The notes: generated from the letters alone by a model not told the origin. A stretch of 64,000 nucleotides of DNA from Alcanivorax jadensis T9 (GCF_000756655.1 NZ_ARXU01000006.1:124001-188000), one strand, 5' to 3'. Counted from the first letter of the stretch, positions 1 through 9,384 are shown. Made by a program: numbers and translations.

Positions 1-161
1 TAGTCTTCCGGGCGACTGCCGATAAAACAGCAGGCAAAGGTATATTCGGGAAACCCCCGGATGATCTGGTTTACCCAGCTCGACACCCCGCCACTGACAT
101 AGGGAAAGGTCCCCTCCAGCAACAGGCAGATGTCTGCCTTATCCGCTCTGGGCAGCGCCAT
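1..161 (-). CDS. pelF: PelF, Pel polysaccharide glycosyltransferase (N-terminal fragment)
   Basis: The window edge leaves the first 53 codons. They read MALPRADKADICLLLEGTFP and then YVSGGVSSWVNQII, the N-terminal signature of PelF, the cytosolic GT4-family glycosyltransferase that polymerises Pel from UDP-sugars. The ATG at 161-159 lies inside the end of pelE, giving a 23-nt overlap and implying translational coupling. It follows pelABCDE in the canonical order; pelG would be expected beyond the edge. The identification rests on the N-terminal motif plus context. Confidence 0.9.
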   Translation of the reverse strand, partial: MALPRADKADICLLLEGTFPYVSGGVSSWVNQIIRGFPEYTFACCFIGSRPED

Positions 162-1149
162 AGCCCCTCCAGTACTCCACGGATTTATTCAGGGCAGTAA
201 ACTGACTGCCATCGGGAATCTGTTCCATCAATAAGCGCACCATGGGTAGTTGCCGACGTTGCAGGGCGATTTCCGCCAGCCAGGGATTCACCTGTGCCGG
301 GGACAACCCCAGCCGGCGGGCAAATACCAGGGATTCCTGGGATTCCCCCAGGTTTCCCTGACTCATCTTGATGCGCCCGCGCAATAACCACAGCCCCGCA
401 TCTTCGGGGGATTCCATCAGCCCCATATCGGCATAGAAGCTCGCCCGTTCCAGGGTCAGGGTCATGATGTCACCGCGTACCAAATCCTGATAACTCAGCT
501 CCCAGTACAACTCTGCAAGACGACGGGCAAGCCGGTAGCGACGAGACTCCTTGGCCCGCTCCAGCAAATGCAGGACACGGTCAATATCGCGGGTGATGTC
601 TTTTTCCTTCTGGTCGAGAATACCGTAGGCAAGCAGGCGCAAATCCTCATAGGAATCTCCCAGGGAATCACGCAGCAGTCGGCCGGTAATACGCCCGGGC
701 ATATCCTTGAGCACCAGCATTCCCTGAATCCGCAAGGCGTTGGGCGCGGTCTCACTGGTAAGCAAGCTTTTCAGATCAATCTGCCGGAAACCGGCGCTAT
801 GTTGATTGTTGACCGGTGTAAAATAGGGCTTTGCCACCTGGGAAAAAGGCAGCGGCATGAACAGTGCCGGCAACATCACACCCAGGGCGATGCCACCGAT
901 AATGGTCAGTAGCCCGATCGCAGGGATAAAAAAGGCAAAGGAAAAAATCAGTGCCAGCGAAAACACTTTCGGCTTCCGAAAACGGGTCGGAAGAAAGGTC
1001 CACGCCACAGCGGACAACAAGGCCGACGCCAGACCATGGGCGACCAGGTAAAGCAGAAAATAGGACAGCGAGCTGTTCTGGCTGAGCAACAGCAGCAGTG
1101 AGCCCAGCTCGGCACTGATCGCATAGATAAGCAGCTTCCAGCTAGACAC
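139..1149 (-). CDS. pelE: PelE, inner-membrane TPR protein of Pel synthesis
   Basis: This 336-residue protein has two hydrophobic segments in its first 110 residues (around LLIYAISAELGSLLLLL and the FSLALIFSFAFFIPAIGLL stretch). A soluble, helix-rich C-terminal half with TPR-like repeats follows (for example around AGLWLLRGRIKMSQGNLGES). This matches PelE, which binds PelD in the inner-membrane synthase complex. I chose the GTG at 1149 because GGAGG lies about 8 nt upstream, and because the reading frame further upstream is only the antisense-like overlap with pelD. The start overlaps the pelD stop by 8 nt, so the two are coupled. The 3' end overlaps pelF. Confidence 0.88.
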   Translation of the reverse strand: MSSWKLLIYAISAELGSLLLLLSQNSSLSYFLLYLVAHGLASALLSAVAWTFLPTRFRKPKVFSLALIFSFAFFIPAIGLLTIIGGIALGVMLPALFMPLPFSQVAKPYFTPVNNQHSAGFRQIDLKSLLTSETAPNALRIQGMLVLKDMPGRITGRLLRDSLGDSYEDLRLLAYGILDQKEKDITRDIDRVLHLLERAKESRRYRLARRLAELYWELSYQDLVRGDIMTLTLERASFYADMGLMESPEDAGLWLLRGRIKMSQGNLGESQESLVFARRLGLSPAQVNPWLAEIALQRRQLPMVRLLMEQIPDGSQFTALNKSVEYWRGYGAAQSG

Positions 1150-2476
1150 CGGCCACCTCCAGCAACTCACGGAGCTGATCGCCAGGGTCACGCTCACCCA
1201 GTAATCGATGGTAGTACTTCACCCCGGCCTGGCGGAGGCTGAAGAAGGCATAGTCCTCCTGTAGCCATTTTTCCGTGCGCAGTACAAAACCTTCCAGACT
1301 GGAATCACCAGTCATCGGCATCATAATCATCAGCACGTTGTCATGGACCCACCAAGCCAGATCCAGACTACGTAGGCCCCGCGCCAGCGCTTCCAGAATC
1401 TGCGCGGCCTGTTCGCTGTCATCGGCCACAAACAGGGTCAGGGCGGTGTCCACCCGCGCTTCACCGCGCAACCGGGAAAGCGCCGTCATTTCACTGGCAA
1501 AGCGGGTCGGCAGGTTCGGCCAGGTATCCAGAAGGCTGTCCACCTCTTCTCCGTAGTGCGCCACATCCGCATAGAAGTTCAGTAGCACAGAGAGCAACTG
1601 CAGGTTTTCATAATTCATGGACAGGAACGGCAACCGTTCCACCACCAGCACACCGATCATTTCCCCGGCACTGTTGGTCACCGGTGCGGCCACCAGATAG
1701 CGGCCCACATAGGCATCATCCTGGGTGTTCTGCTGAACATGGGCGAGCATGCCGATGTCCAGGGCATGATTGAGCAGGGCATCGTGCTGATCCAGAGGCT
1801 TGTTCTCACCCAGCAGAGCGGCGGCCTGGTCATTGACCTTGCCGTCCAGGACTGGATACAGGGCAGCGCGTTGTAATTGACAGTACTCCGCCAGCAAATT
1901 GATCAGATCATCCGCAGCCGGCAGGACTTTGCTGTCGCTTTCATCCAGGGTCAGATCGCGCAGACGGAACAATGCATCGCGCACGGTGTAGGGCCTGACC
2001 AGCAGATTCTCTTCCAGGCGGTCATGGGAAAGTCGTAATAGCACATGACGCTGGGTCAGGTTTTGCAGACGTTCCAGGGCATAACTGGCAGCGCTTTCCG
2101 CCCGTTGCAGGCGAACCCGCCACAGGTCAGCGAATTCACCGCAGACCAGGCTGAGAATAAAACCGCCCAACATGGTGCCTTCGGGGAAATCCCAGTCCCC
2201 ATAAAAATCCATATTGCGGAGCACAAACCAGCTGGCCAGCAGACACAACATGCCAAACACACCGGCAAGGCTACCGTAACGCAGCGACACCAGAATGGGC
2301 ACGAACAGCCCCCAGCGGAAGTTGGCATCCAGCGCCAGGGGGTCCTCGGAACGTAACCATAGCCCCATTGCAACTGCCGCCACAGTCAGCAGTACCGCCT
2401 CCAGCACCACCCACAAGGGTCTTGCCGGCGGTGCCACCAGGGCAGGGATGACGGTGCTAGCCAGCCATTTTCGCAT
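1142..2476 (-). CDS. pelD: PelD, c-di-GMP receptor of the Pel machinery
   Basis: This is a 444-residue inner-membrane protein. Four hydrophobic segments occupy roughly residues 15-110 (for example LWVVLEAVLLTVAAVAMGLW), followed by a linker helix, a GAF-like domain and a degenerate GGDEF domain without an active-site GG[DE]EF. An RSLD motif at residues 369-372 fits the RxxD inhibitory-site motif that binds c-di-GMP in Pseudomonas PelD (R367-D370 there), and an Arg near residue 400 could be the second ligand. The ATG at 2476 overlaps the pelC stop by one base (TGATG). A longer in-frame extension exists upstream but runs through pelC and has no family similarity. Confidence 0.93.
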   Translation of the reverse strand: MRKWLASTVIPALVAPPARPLWVVLEAVLLTVAAVAMGLWLRSEDPLALDANFRWGLFVPILVSLRYGSLAGVFGMLCLLASWFVLRNMDFYGDWDFPEGTMLGGFILSLVCGEFADLWRVRLQRAESAASYALERLQNLTQRHVLLRLSHDRLEENLLVRPYTVRDALFRLRDLTLDESDSKVLPAADDLINLLAEYCQLQRAALYPVLDGKVNDQAAALLGENKPLDQHDALLNHALDIGMLAHVQQNTQDDAYVGRYLVAAPVTNSAGEMIGVLVVERLPFLSMNYENLQLLSVLLNFYADVAHYGEEVDSLLDTWPNLPTRFASEMTALSRLRGEARVDTALTLFVADDSEQAAQILEALARGLRSLDLAWWVHDNVLMIMMPMTGDSSLEGFVLRTEKWLQEDYAFFSLRQAGVKYYHRLLGERDPGDQLRELLEVAGV

Positions 2477-2988
2477 CAGCGAATGACCGGAGCCAGCAGC
2501 TTGTCGATGACTTTTTGCCCGGTCTGGCTGAGCGACGTTCTTGCCCAACCGGCGCGAGCACCGGTGCCGCTGTAGACGATTTTGCCGGAAGGCAGTTCGC
2601 GGATTTCCAGCATCACACCCACCGCCGGCTCGCCATCCACGCCGGTCTTGTAACGCCATTCATGCACTACGCCGCTAACCACATACCGGGCCGATTGCGA
2701 CTGCACCCAGCGATCCATCTTTTCCCGGTTGGCAGAGGAAGACGCTTCGAACAACAGGCCGTCATTACCGGTTTCCGGATAATTTTCCACCGCGGTCACA
2801 CCCTGCCGGTAAAGCACGGATTCCACGATGGCCGCTGCCCGCAGCCCGGCCTGGGGGGTTCCGGTGCGATTTACCAGCGGCAACACCAGCCAGGTACCTT
2901 CCGCGTCCAGGGAAACTCCCTGACTACTGCGTACATGGGTGCAACTGGCCAGCATCAGCGCCAGCAACATAGCAACAACCTGTTTCAT
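2476..2988 (-). CDS. pelC: PelC, outer-membrane lipoprotein of Pel export
   Basis: The protein has 170 residues, with a lipoprotein signal MKQVVAMLLALMLASC whose lipobox is LASC, so Cys16 is the predicted lipidated residue. The mature part contains the compact alpha/beta fold expected for PelC (VLPLVNRTG, VSGVVHEWRYK, LEIRELPSGKIVYSG). In Pseudomonas, PelC forms a dodecameric ring at the periplasmic face of the outer membrane that guides Pel to the PelB pore. A clear AGGAG lies 6 nt before the ATG. It sits 9 nt after the pelB C-part stop and touches pelD. Confidence 0.93.
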   Translation of the reverse strand: MKQVVAMLLALMLASCTHVRSSQGVSLDAEGTWLVLPLVNRTGTPQAGLRAAAIVESVLYRQGVTAVENYPETGNDGLLFEASSSANREKMDRWVQSQSARYVVSGVVHEWRYKTGVDGEPAVGVMLEIRELPSGKIVYSGTGARAGWARTSLSQTGQKVIDKLLAPVIR

Positions 2989-2997
2989 CTCATGCTC

Positions 2998-5766
2998 CTA
3001 GTAGTAAATCCTGTATTGCAGTTCAGCCCGGTAGCTATCTTCATCGTTACCACCGGTATTCAGTTGGCGCTCCACAGACAAATGCCAGGCATCGCGACCG
3101 ATCAGCGGCCCGGCCAGGCCCAAGCGGCCGATAAAACCATCACCGGACAGGCTGTTATTCACGTAACCCACTTCTCCCCAGCCCTGCAGGCGATGCGGGC
3201 GAATATGCACGTCCGGCATGCCGAGTAACAAGGACGCTCCGGATTCATTGTAATCCTGCGGCAAGGGACCAGTGTCTGACCCGGGCGGCAGCAAGGTCCG
3301 AACCTCCGCCATGCTGTTACCCGTTTCGGCAAAATCGGCGCGGGTATGGCGCAGGCGCAAGCCGGGTGAGAAACGGGACAGCCAGGGACGCCAGGTGCTT
3401 TGCACATTGATAATGCTGCCCTCCCCCAGGTTTTGACTATTCAGATCACGATACTGGTAATCCGCCCAATCTACACTGCTCTGCCAGGTAGATTGGGGCG
3501 ACCAATTCAGCTGGAACTGGCTACCGGTCCGGGAACCGCCCAACAGCAGCAAGGAGGTTTCATCCGCCGGCATCTGCCACTGGTAACGCCAGCTGGCAGA
3601 CCAGTCGGAGTGCCAGTTGCCGGCCACTTCCAGATCCGCGGTGGTTTCGCTGTTATCCAACAGCTGGCGCTGGCCCAGTGAAAAACGGTGACGATAGCGT
3701 TCGCGCTGATAGTGCCACTCCAGGGTCAGCCACTGTTCCGCTTCATCCACATCCAGCTGGGCACGATCGTTACTGGCGAACTGCCGTTGCCGGTAGCGCG
3801 CCGACAAGGTGCTGTGGTCACTGAATGGCTGGCTCTGGGTAAAGGCCCAGTCTGTCATTTGCAAGGCACCCAGGCGGCGCTGTTCCACCGCCAGAGCGCT
3901 GGAGCGAGCACTGGGCAACAACAGGGATTCCTGCTGATTGTTGGCGCCAGCCAGTTCCGGAGAGCCAGCCTGCATGGCCATTAGCGTCGCGGTGGCGCGT
4001 CGTTCTTCGCCCAGTTCCAACTGGCTTCCTAATTGCTCAGACAGCGTCAATTGGCCGGCATAACGTTCACGAATCTGCGCCACGGCATCACGGTCGTTAT
4101 TAAGCATGGCATAGGCCAGCGCCGACCCGGCATGCAGCCTACCGGCGGCCTGCTGCTTACGCAGATACCAGGCGCGTGCCAGCTCCGGCTCGCTATGGCC
4201 CAGCGCCCACTGGGCAAGCCATTCGGCACGGGCTTCGTCTACACCCTGCTGCTGGCGAATCTGTTGCGCCAGTTGCAGGGAAGCGTCACCGCCCTCAAAA
4301 CGCTGGCTGAGCGCCAGGCGCATATACCGGTACTGGTTCTGTTTGTCGTCACTGACCGTAAACGGCAAGCGCTGATGCAGATTGCGCAGCACTGGCCAGG
4401 CCTCACCATCCCGGCCCGCGGCAATCAGTGCCTGGGCGTACTGCCACTGCCGCTCCCAGTCTCCCGGTGCCGTTTGCAGCAGACGGCTCTCGTAACGGAC
4501 CGCCTGCTCGGCATGACCCAGCGCCATATGCGCGGCGGCCAGCACTTCCCAATAACGCCGGTCCAGGCGGATACCGGCCTCCCAGGCGGCAAGGGTCTGT
4601 GCCAGCTGAGTATCATCACCACTGGCGACCAGCAGCCACAACCAGGCGATGCGGGTTTCCCGATCCCCGGGAGCCAGTTCCAGCGCCCGCTGCAACCATT
4701 GCGCGGCACGTTCCATCTCGCCCTTGCGCAACAGCAGATTGGCGTAAAAACGCAGAAACGCCGGATCCTGATGCAATTGCGCGCGCTGGGCGTCACAAAG
4801 CTGGTGCAGAAAATCATCGATGGCCTGCCAGCGACCGGCATCCTGCATCTGATAGAGGGCGCCCATGGCAAAAGCCTGATCCCCATTGCGCTGCCAGGCC
4901 CGCTCCATCAGCGCCACGACTCTGTCGCGATCGTAATAACGGGCCAGGGTAATGTACTGGTACAGATCCGGCAGGGTGTCGTCACCCTGCTCCAGCAATG
5001 TCTGGTAATGACTCATGGCCGGCTGCCACTGTCCCAGCTCACTGGCCATAACCGCCAAACGGCGTGTCAGGTCAGGATCATAGGGCAGGTTTTCGGCATC
5101 ACTGCGCAAATCGGAATAAGCCGTCTCACGCTGACCCTCAAGCCAATGGTAGCGGGAGACTTGCAATGCCATATCCCGCTCCGGGCCATAGCGATTCATG
5201 TACTGCCGCGAATAGCGAGCGGCTTGCTTTCTATCGCTTTGATTCCAGGCCAGACGCTGCATTTCCCACAGCACAGCCTGGCCCGGATAGCGCCGATGCC
5301 AGTCAGCCAGGAACACCAGGCCTTCATCCGGTGTGCCGAGCAACTCATATTGGCTGGCGATGGTAGCCAGCAGATCACGGTCCCGGGGGGACACTTCCAG
5401 CAATTCCTTGTAAACCCGCAACGTCAATTGGTGGTCGTAGGCCAGCGGCGCCCGCTGCCGAACCTGCTGCCAGGCCTGCGGATCGTCAGTGTTTTCCGCT
5501 ACTTTCCACCAGGCTTTCAGGGCAGTACTGCTATCTCCCTGCCAGTCGGCGATCTGCGCCAGCCTCAGCAACCAGCGAATATCTTCGGGGCGCCAGTAAA
5601 GAGCGTTGTCCACTACCTGACGAGCCCGTCCCAGATTACCCGCCGCCACAAAGACCTCATAGCTATGGTCGTAGTAGCTCTCCACATAGGGCTCCGGCGC
5701 CTGGGCCAGAACAACGCCAGACAGGAATGGCAAAGGTAATACCAGAGTGAGAAGCAACCGCTTCAT
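2998..5766 (-). CDS. pelB: PelB C-terminal part: periplasmic TPR scaffold and outer-membrane beta-barrel
   Basis: The protein has 922 residues and starts with a convincing signal peptide, MKRLLLTLVLPLPFLSGVVL, followed by AQA. Residues of about 35-620 are helical TPR repeats (LGRARQVVDNALYWRPEDIR, WLQRALELAPGDRETRIAWL). The last 300 residues are rich in alternating aromatic/polar strands and end in RAELQYRIYY, a typical outer-membrane barrel terminus. This corresponds to the bulk of PelB, the Pel export porin and PelA-binding scaffold. In Pseudomonas, PelB is one protein of about 1190 residues; here the N-terminal module is a separate gene whose stop overlaps this start (ATGA, 5763-5766). GGGGAG lies about 8 nt before the ATG. 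Confidence 0.92.
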   Translation of the reverse strand: MKRLLLTLVLPLPFLSGVVLAQAPEPYVESYYDHSYEVFVAAGNLGRARQVVDNALYWRPEDIRWLLRLAQIADWQGDSSTALKAWWKVAENTDDPQAWQQVRQRAPLAYDHQLTLRVYKELLEVSPRDRDLLATIASQYELLGTPDEGLVFLADWHRRYPGQAVLWEMQRLAWNQSDRKQAARYSRQYMNRYGPERDMALQVSRYHWLEGQRETAYSDLRSDAENLPYDPDLTRRLAVMASELGQWQPAMSHYQTLLEQGDDTLPDLYQYITLARYYDRDRVVALMERAWQRNGDQAFAMGALYQMQDAGRWQAIDDFLHQLCDAQRAQLHQDPAFLRFYANLLLRKGEMERAAQWLQRALELAPGDRETRIAWLWLLVASGDDTQLAQTLAAWEAGIRLDRRYWEVLAAAHMALGHAEQAVRYESRLLQTAPGDWERQWQYAQALIAAGRDGEAWPVLRNLHQRLPFTVSDDKQNQYRYMRLALSQRFEGGDASLQLAQQIRQQQGVDEARAEWLAQWALGHSEPELARAWYLRKQQAAGRLHAGSALAYAMLNNDRDAVAQIRERYAGQLTLSEQLGSQLELGEERRATATLMAMQAGSPELAGANNQQESLLLPSARSSALAVEQRRLGALQMTDWAFTQSQPFSDHSTLSARYRQRQFASNDRAQLDVDEAEQWLTLEWHYQRERYRHRFSLGQRQLLDNSETTADLEVAGNWHSDWSASWRYQWQMPADETSLLLLGGSRTGSQFQLNWSPQSTWQSSVDWADYQYRDLNSQNLGEGSIINVQSTWRPWLSRFSPGLRLRHTRADFAETGNSMAEVRTLLPPGSDTGPLPQDYNESGASLLLGMPDVHIRPHRLQGWGEVGYVNNSLSGDGFIGRLGLAGPLIGRDAWHLSVERQLNTGGNDEDSYRAELQYRIYY

Positions 5767-6638
5767 CGCTGCTCCCCACGGCCACTGAGACGCAACAACC
5801 GCACTGCATAGCGCTGGGCCTGGGCCAGGTTTCCACCGGCCTGGGCCAGGCGCATAAGGCGGTACAACACAGCCTTGTCCTGGAAATAGAGGTGTTCGTA
5901 GCGGGACGCAAAGCGCAAAGCCACGTCATGCAAACTGCCGGCTTCCAGGGAAGCCAGCGCCTCGAGAAAATACTGCTTGCGAACGGTCGCGTCAGCAGAC
6001 GCCTCCATGGCTTCCCCATAAGCTAGCCCCGACGACAGGTAGTTACCCTGCCCTAACAGAACCCGCCCAGCTTTTTCATACCATTCGCCGGGCCGCTCGG
6101 CCTCAGTGGCAAGCAGCCGATAATAGCGCACGGTCTGTTGCACCTCCCCGAGCCCCAGAGCCATTTCCGCCAGTTCCCGGCGCTGGTCAGTAGTCAATGT
6201 CGACCAGTCCTGGCTGCGCACACTTGCCAGGGTCTCAGCCTGCAATCGGGAAGACCCACGCAGCTCCGGATCCATGGCCATCAGCCGCTTGAAATCCCAC
6301 TGCAATCTCAGCCAGCGAACCTCCGACTGGTAACCCGCATCGGCGGCTTCTACTCGGTCCAGTTGCACATCAGCTTCGTCAAATCGCCCCAGAACAATCA
6401 ATTCCCGGGCCATCAACAAACGCAGCTCATGATCATCCGGCTTAGCTTTCAGCCAGGCCTGCATATAACTCAAGGTCACCGCATCCAGGCGCGCATTGCG
6501 CAACGTGACGGCCAAGTCCCGGGGAAATGCCAGCCAACAGACCACCAGGATCAACAACAGACAAGCGAACAACTCTGTGGGGCCAAGAACCCGTAATCGC
6601 TCAGTGCGAACAGTGTAGCCATAGCTCTTCGAGCTCAT
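5763..6638 (-). CDS. pelB: PelB N-terminal part: inner-membrane-anchored TPR protein
   Basis: The protein has 291 residues. A single transmembrane helix near residues 20-40 (LFACLLLILVVCWLAF) is followed by TPR-like repeats (AWLKAKPDDHELRLLMAREL, LGRFDEADVQLDRVEAADAG). Position between pelA and the barrel gene, and the combined length of about 1213 residues with the next gene, identify it as the detached N-terminus of PelB. I chose ATG 6638 (GGAG about 8 nt upstream); a GTG three codons earlier is possible. The start overlaps the end of pelA by 38 nt. Because the downstream half has its own signal peptide and ribosome site, the split looks functional rather than a sequencing frameshift. Confidence 0.88.
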   Translation of the reverse strand: MSSKSYGYTVRTERLRVLGPTELFACLLLILVVCWLAFPRDLAVTLRNARLDAVTLSYMQAWLKAKPDDHELRLLMARELIVLGRFDEADVQLDRVEAADAGYQSEVRWLRLQWDFKRLMAMDPELRGSSRLQAETLASVRSQDWSTLTTDQRRELAEMALGLGEVQQTVRYYRLLATEAERPGEWYEKAGRVLLGQGNYLSSGLAYGEAMEASADATVRKQYFLEALASLEAGSLHDVALRFASRYEHLYFQDKAVLYRLMRLAQAGGNLAQAQRYAVRLLRLSGRGEQR

Positions 6639-9372
6639 GCTTCGCACTCCTGTAGTGATAGAGGGTTCCGTCCCGGCGCACTGGTTTCAGTGGTTCATCG
6701 TTATGGTTAAGCGAGCAACCATCGGCATTGCCGATGGCAAATTCCAGGTTGGTGTGTCCTGCCAGAGAAAATTGCATGCCATCGTCATTGCGAGCAAATG
6801 TAGTCAGGCGGCCATTGGCCTGTTGCAGGTAAGGCAACGAGTTCGAACCGGACTGCCAGTGAGCGGCAGCACCGGACAAATGCAGGTAGCGGCCGGGACC
6901 GTCTTCCCGGTAGCCGGCGACCCCATGGGTATTATTGGTCAGGGCCGGTAGCGGCAGCGCCTCAGGTAATCGCAGGGTGCGCAGTTCGCCATTGCCTTTT
7001 ACCCTCCAACCATCATTATCCCGGGCGATCACCATAGTGTTGAAATCCAGCACCTTGCGGGCATAGTCAGACGCAAATACCGGATGAAGCGGTTGCGACT
7101 GCGCCCATCGATAGACCCTTAGCAAGGATTCCAGAGCTGCCGTCTTGCTGGCAATGTAGGTGTGGTAATAGATGTTCACCGGCTTGAAGCGATAGGGGCT
7201 TTCCGTCAGTTCGAAAGTCTCGAGCACCCGCTCAAAACCGTAGAAAGGGCCACTCCACTCATTGGTATAAATGTTTTCGTTCTGGTTGGGCGCATACACC
7301 TGGTATTCGTCACCCTTGGGCAGGCCGATTCCCTTGATCAAGGTCCAGGTGGGTGCACTGTGGGTGATGATGGTATCGCTGCCGTTCATATTCAGCAGGT
7401 TGCCCCGGCGTGCCGCAGCCAGCGCTTCAGGAGTGGGCAGGGTATCCCCGCTCCACAACACCATTTCGGTGCGCTTGCCCCCGGCCAGCAGGTTATCGTT
7501 GATGTACTGTGCCGAACCGACCACTTCACGCACCGGGTCCATCTGGTAGTCCGGGATAGGCAGGCGCAATTGTCCTTCCGGGCCATACAGCTCCCCGGGC
7601 ATTTGCTGGGCATCGTACCAGTAGAAAGGATGAGAATAAGTGTGGGTAGCCGCTTCCACGTGGGGTAAGGCAAACATTTCCCGGGCGATCTGCTCCAGCT
7701 CGGCGGACATTTTCGGGTAGAGGCCATGAGCCGCCACTTCGCCCTCGATCACCGAGATGGTAGTGGGCACATCAAAACGTTTGAGCACTTCCTCCAGCAA
7801 TACCCGGGCATCGGTTTGCCCCTGATAACCCTTCACCTCGGCCAGGCTGGGAAAACCATCTCCATCCATGTGCGCGAAGAGCAAGCGCCGACCATTTTCC
7901 GTCGTCACATCCGGAATCGGCATGTCAGGCAGCTGCAGTGCCTCACGAATAAAGGTAAGCGGATTGACAACCCAGCGATCCAGCCCTTCACCTTTCTCAC
8001 CGGGCAATATCGAACGGATCATGAAGGGCTGGAAGACATAGCCACCCCAGGGGGTCGTCGCCGCTGGCGTGTAGGTATGTTCCCCGGCGCGCAATTCCAG
8101 CCAGGGCTGGGCGGACGAATTGTGCAATGGCGACGACAGCTCAATCAGCTTGGGCAGTGCCAGCTCAAACCCCATGGCCTCATGCTGACGGGTAATCGCT
8201 GGCGGTGACAAAGGTGTAGGCCGACCCTCGAAACCGAAAGTCTGCGCATTGGGACCCACCGGATCCACCGCCGGGTAACCCAGCATGGCAATGGGAACCC
8301 CCGCATCTTTTTGCTCCACCAGCCAGGCCTCAAAATCCGCATCGGCCAGCTCTTCCTCTTCCAGCCACACGACAATACCGGCGTATCGTCCCTGCAGTGT
8401 GCCAGCTGGCATGGTGGAATTGATGGCACGGATATCAGGAACCAGCCCCTGGAACTGCAGTGGCATCAGCCCATAACGCACCGCATCGGAAAGCTCCCAG
8501 AATCGCTCATTGCTGCCACCATGAACCAATAACACTTGCCGGGGCAGCACCTCGCGCACGCCCAGCCCGAGCATGTCCAGCTCCGGGTTGGTGATCCAGG
8601 GAATCACACCGTGACCCGCAATTTTCCTGGCAAGCTCTCGGGCTTGCTCACGCTCAGCAGGCGGCGCGTAGTCAATGGCAATGGTATCGACCTGGTACTG
8701 GTCACGCATAGTGGCAAACTGATTGAGCAACCACTGGCGGTCTTCCTCGGGAACCGGCGCATAACGCTGCTTGCCTGCCTCCCAGCGCTGGTAAAGTGAC
8801 TCCGCCGCGATGGCATCCACCGGCGCCTCAACCATCGGCATCAGTTCAAAGCCGCGATTGAAAATAAAACGCGCCCGGGGATAACGCTGGGAGATCTGGT
8901 TAATCAGCGCCGCTAACCCTTGCCGCTGCTGCTCCCGCTGCTCAGGTGTCTTGGCAACTAGCTGGTAGCTATCCAAGGTATCGAAGAAAAAACCCCGGTA
9001 GCCTTGCTGCCACAGCGGCGCAATGACCTGCTTGAGGAGAAAATCTCGCAACCCCGGCGAAGACAGATCGAAAATATGGGAGCCCCAGTCCGGGTTTTCC
9101 CCCAGCAGCCACTCGGGTTTCAGGTTTGCAAAATACGGGCGAGATGCCAGCACTTCACCCAGGCTGACATAGGCATAGAAGCGCTGATCGCGAAACGAAT
9201 CGGGCACGCCACTGGCCTGATCCGGCTCAACAACCGGAAAATCATATATAGAGAGGGTGTGCCAGGGGATGTTAGGACCGTAGTAAAATGCAGCAGCTTG
9301 CTCAGAGCGTGGCTGTGCGCCAGCAGATGCTCCTATCAATACAAATAGAATCGCCAGACAAGAACGAATCAA
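6601..9372 (-). CDS. pelA: PelA, Pel glycoside hydrolase and deacetylase
   Basis: The protein has about 923 residues and a signal peptide (IRSCLAILFVLIGASAGA). The N-terminal half is the TM1410-like hydrolase domain (GH166 type), with the candidate acid Glu near residue 191 in DAIAAESLYQRW. The C-terminal half has a polysaccharide deacetylase domain: HMDGDGF gives the Asp pair near 503/505, and THTYSHPF gives the zinc histidines near 577/581. The spacing agrees with Pseudomonas PelA (D528, D530, H600, H604). PelA trims and deacetylates Pel in the periplasm. There is no ATG start: the best is TTG 9372, with GGGGA 5 nt upstream; TTG 9384 is the alternative. It is first in the operon. Confidence 0.93.
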   Translation of the reverse strand: MIRSCLAILFVLIGASAGAQPRSEQAAAFYYGPNIPWHTLSIYDFPVVEPDQASGVPDSFRDQRFYAYVSLGEVLASRPYFANLKPEWLLGENPDWGSHIFDLSSPGLRDFLLKQVIAPLWQQGYRGFFFDTLDSYQLVAKTPEQREQQRQGLAALINQISQRYPRARFIFNRGFELMPMVEAPVDAIAAESLYQRWEAGKQRYAPVPEEDRQWLLNQFATMRDQYQVDTIAIDYAPPAEREQARELARKIAGHGVIPWITNPELDMLGLGVREVLPRQVLLVHGGSNERFWELSDAVRYGLMPLQFQGLVPDIRAINSTMPAGTLQGRYAGIVVWLEEEELADADFEAWLVEQKDAGVPIAMLGYPAVDPVGPNAQTFGFEGRPTPLSPPAITRQHEAMGFELALPKLIELSSPLHNSSAQPWLELRAGEHTYTPAATTPWGGYVFQPFMIRSILPGEKGEGLDRWVVNPLTFIREALQLPDMPIPDVTTENGRRLLFAHMDGDGFPSLAEVKGYQGQTDARVLLEEVLKRFDVPTTISVIEGEVAAHGLYPKMSAELEQIAREMFALPHVEAATHTYSHPFYWYDAQQMPGELYGPEGQLRLPIPDYQMDPVREVVGSAQYINDNLLAGGKRTEMVLWSGDTLPTPEALAAARRGNLLNMNGSDTIITHSAPTWTLIKGIGLPKGDEYQVYAPNQNENIYTNEWSGPFYGFERVLETFELTESPYRFKPVNIYYHTYIASKTAALESLLRVYRWAQSQPLHPVFASDYARKVLDFNTMVIARDNDGWRVKGNGELRTLRLPEALPLPALTNNTHGVAGYREDGPGRYLHLSGAAAHWQSGSNSLPYLQQANGRLTTFARNDDGMQFSLAGHTNLEFAIGNADGCSLNHNDEPLKPVRRDGTLYHYRSAKHELEELWLHCSH

Positions 9373-9384
9373 TGAATTCCCCAA

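Noticed and set aside
4033-5739. Long plus-strand open frame of 568 codons
   Set aside because: It is entirely antisense to the pelB barrel/TPR gene, has no ribosome site or recognisable domain, and its composition is that of an antisense shadow in GC-rich DNA.
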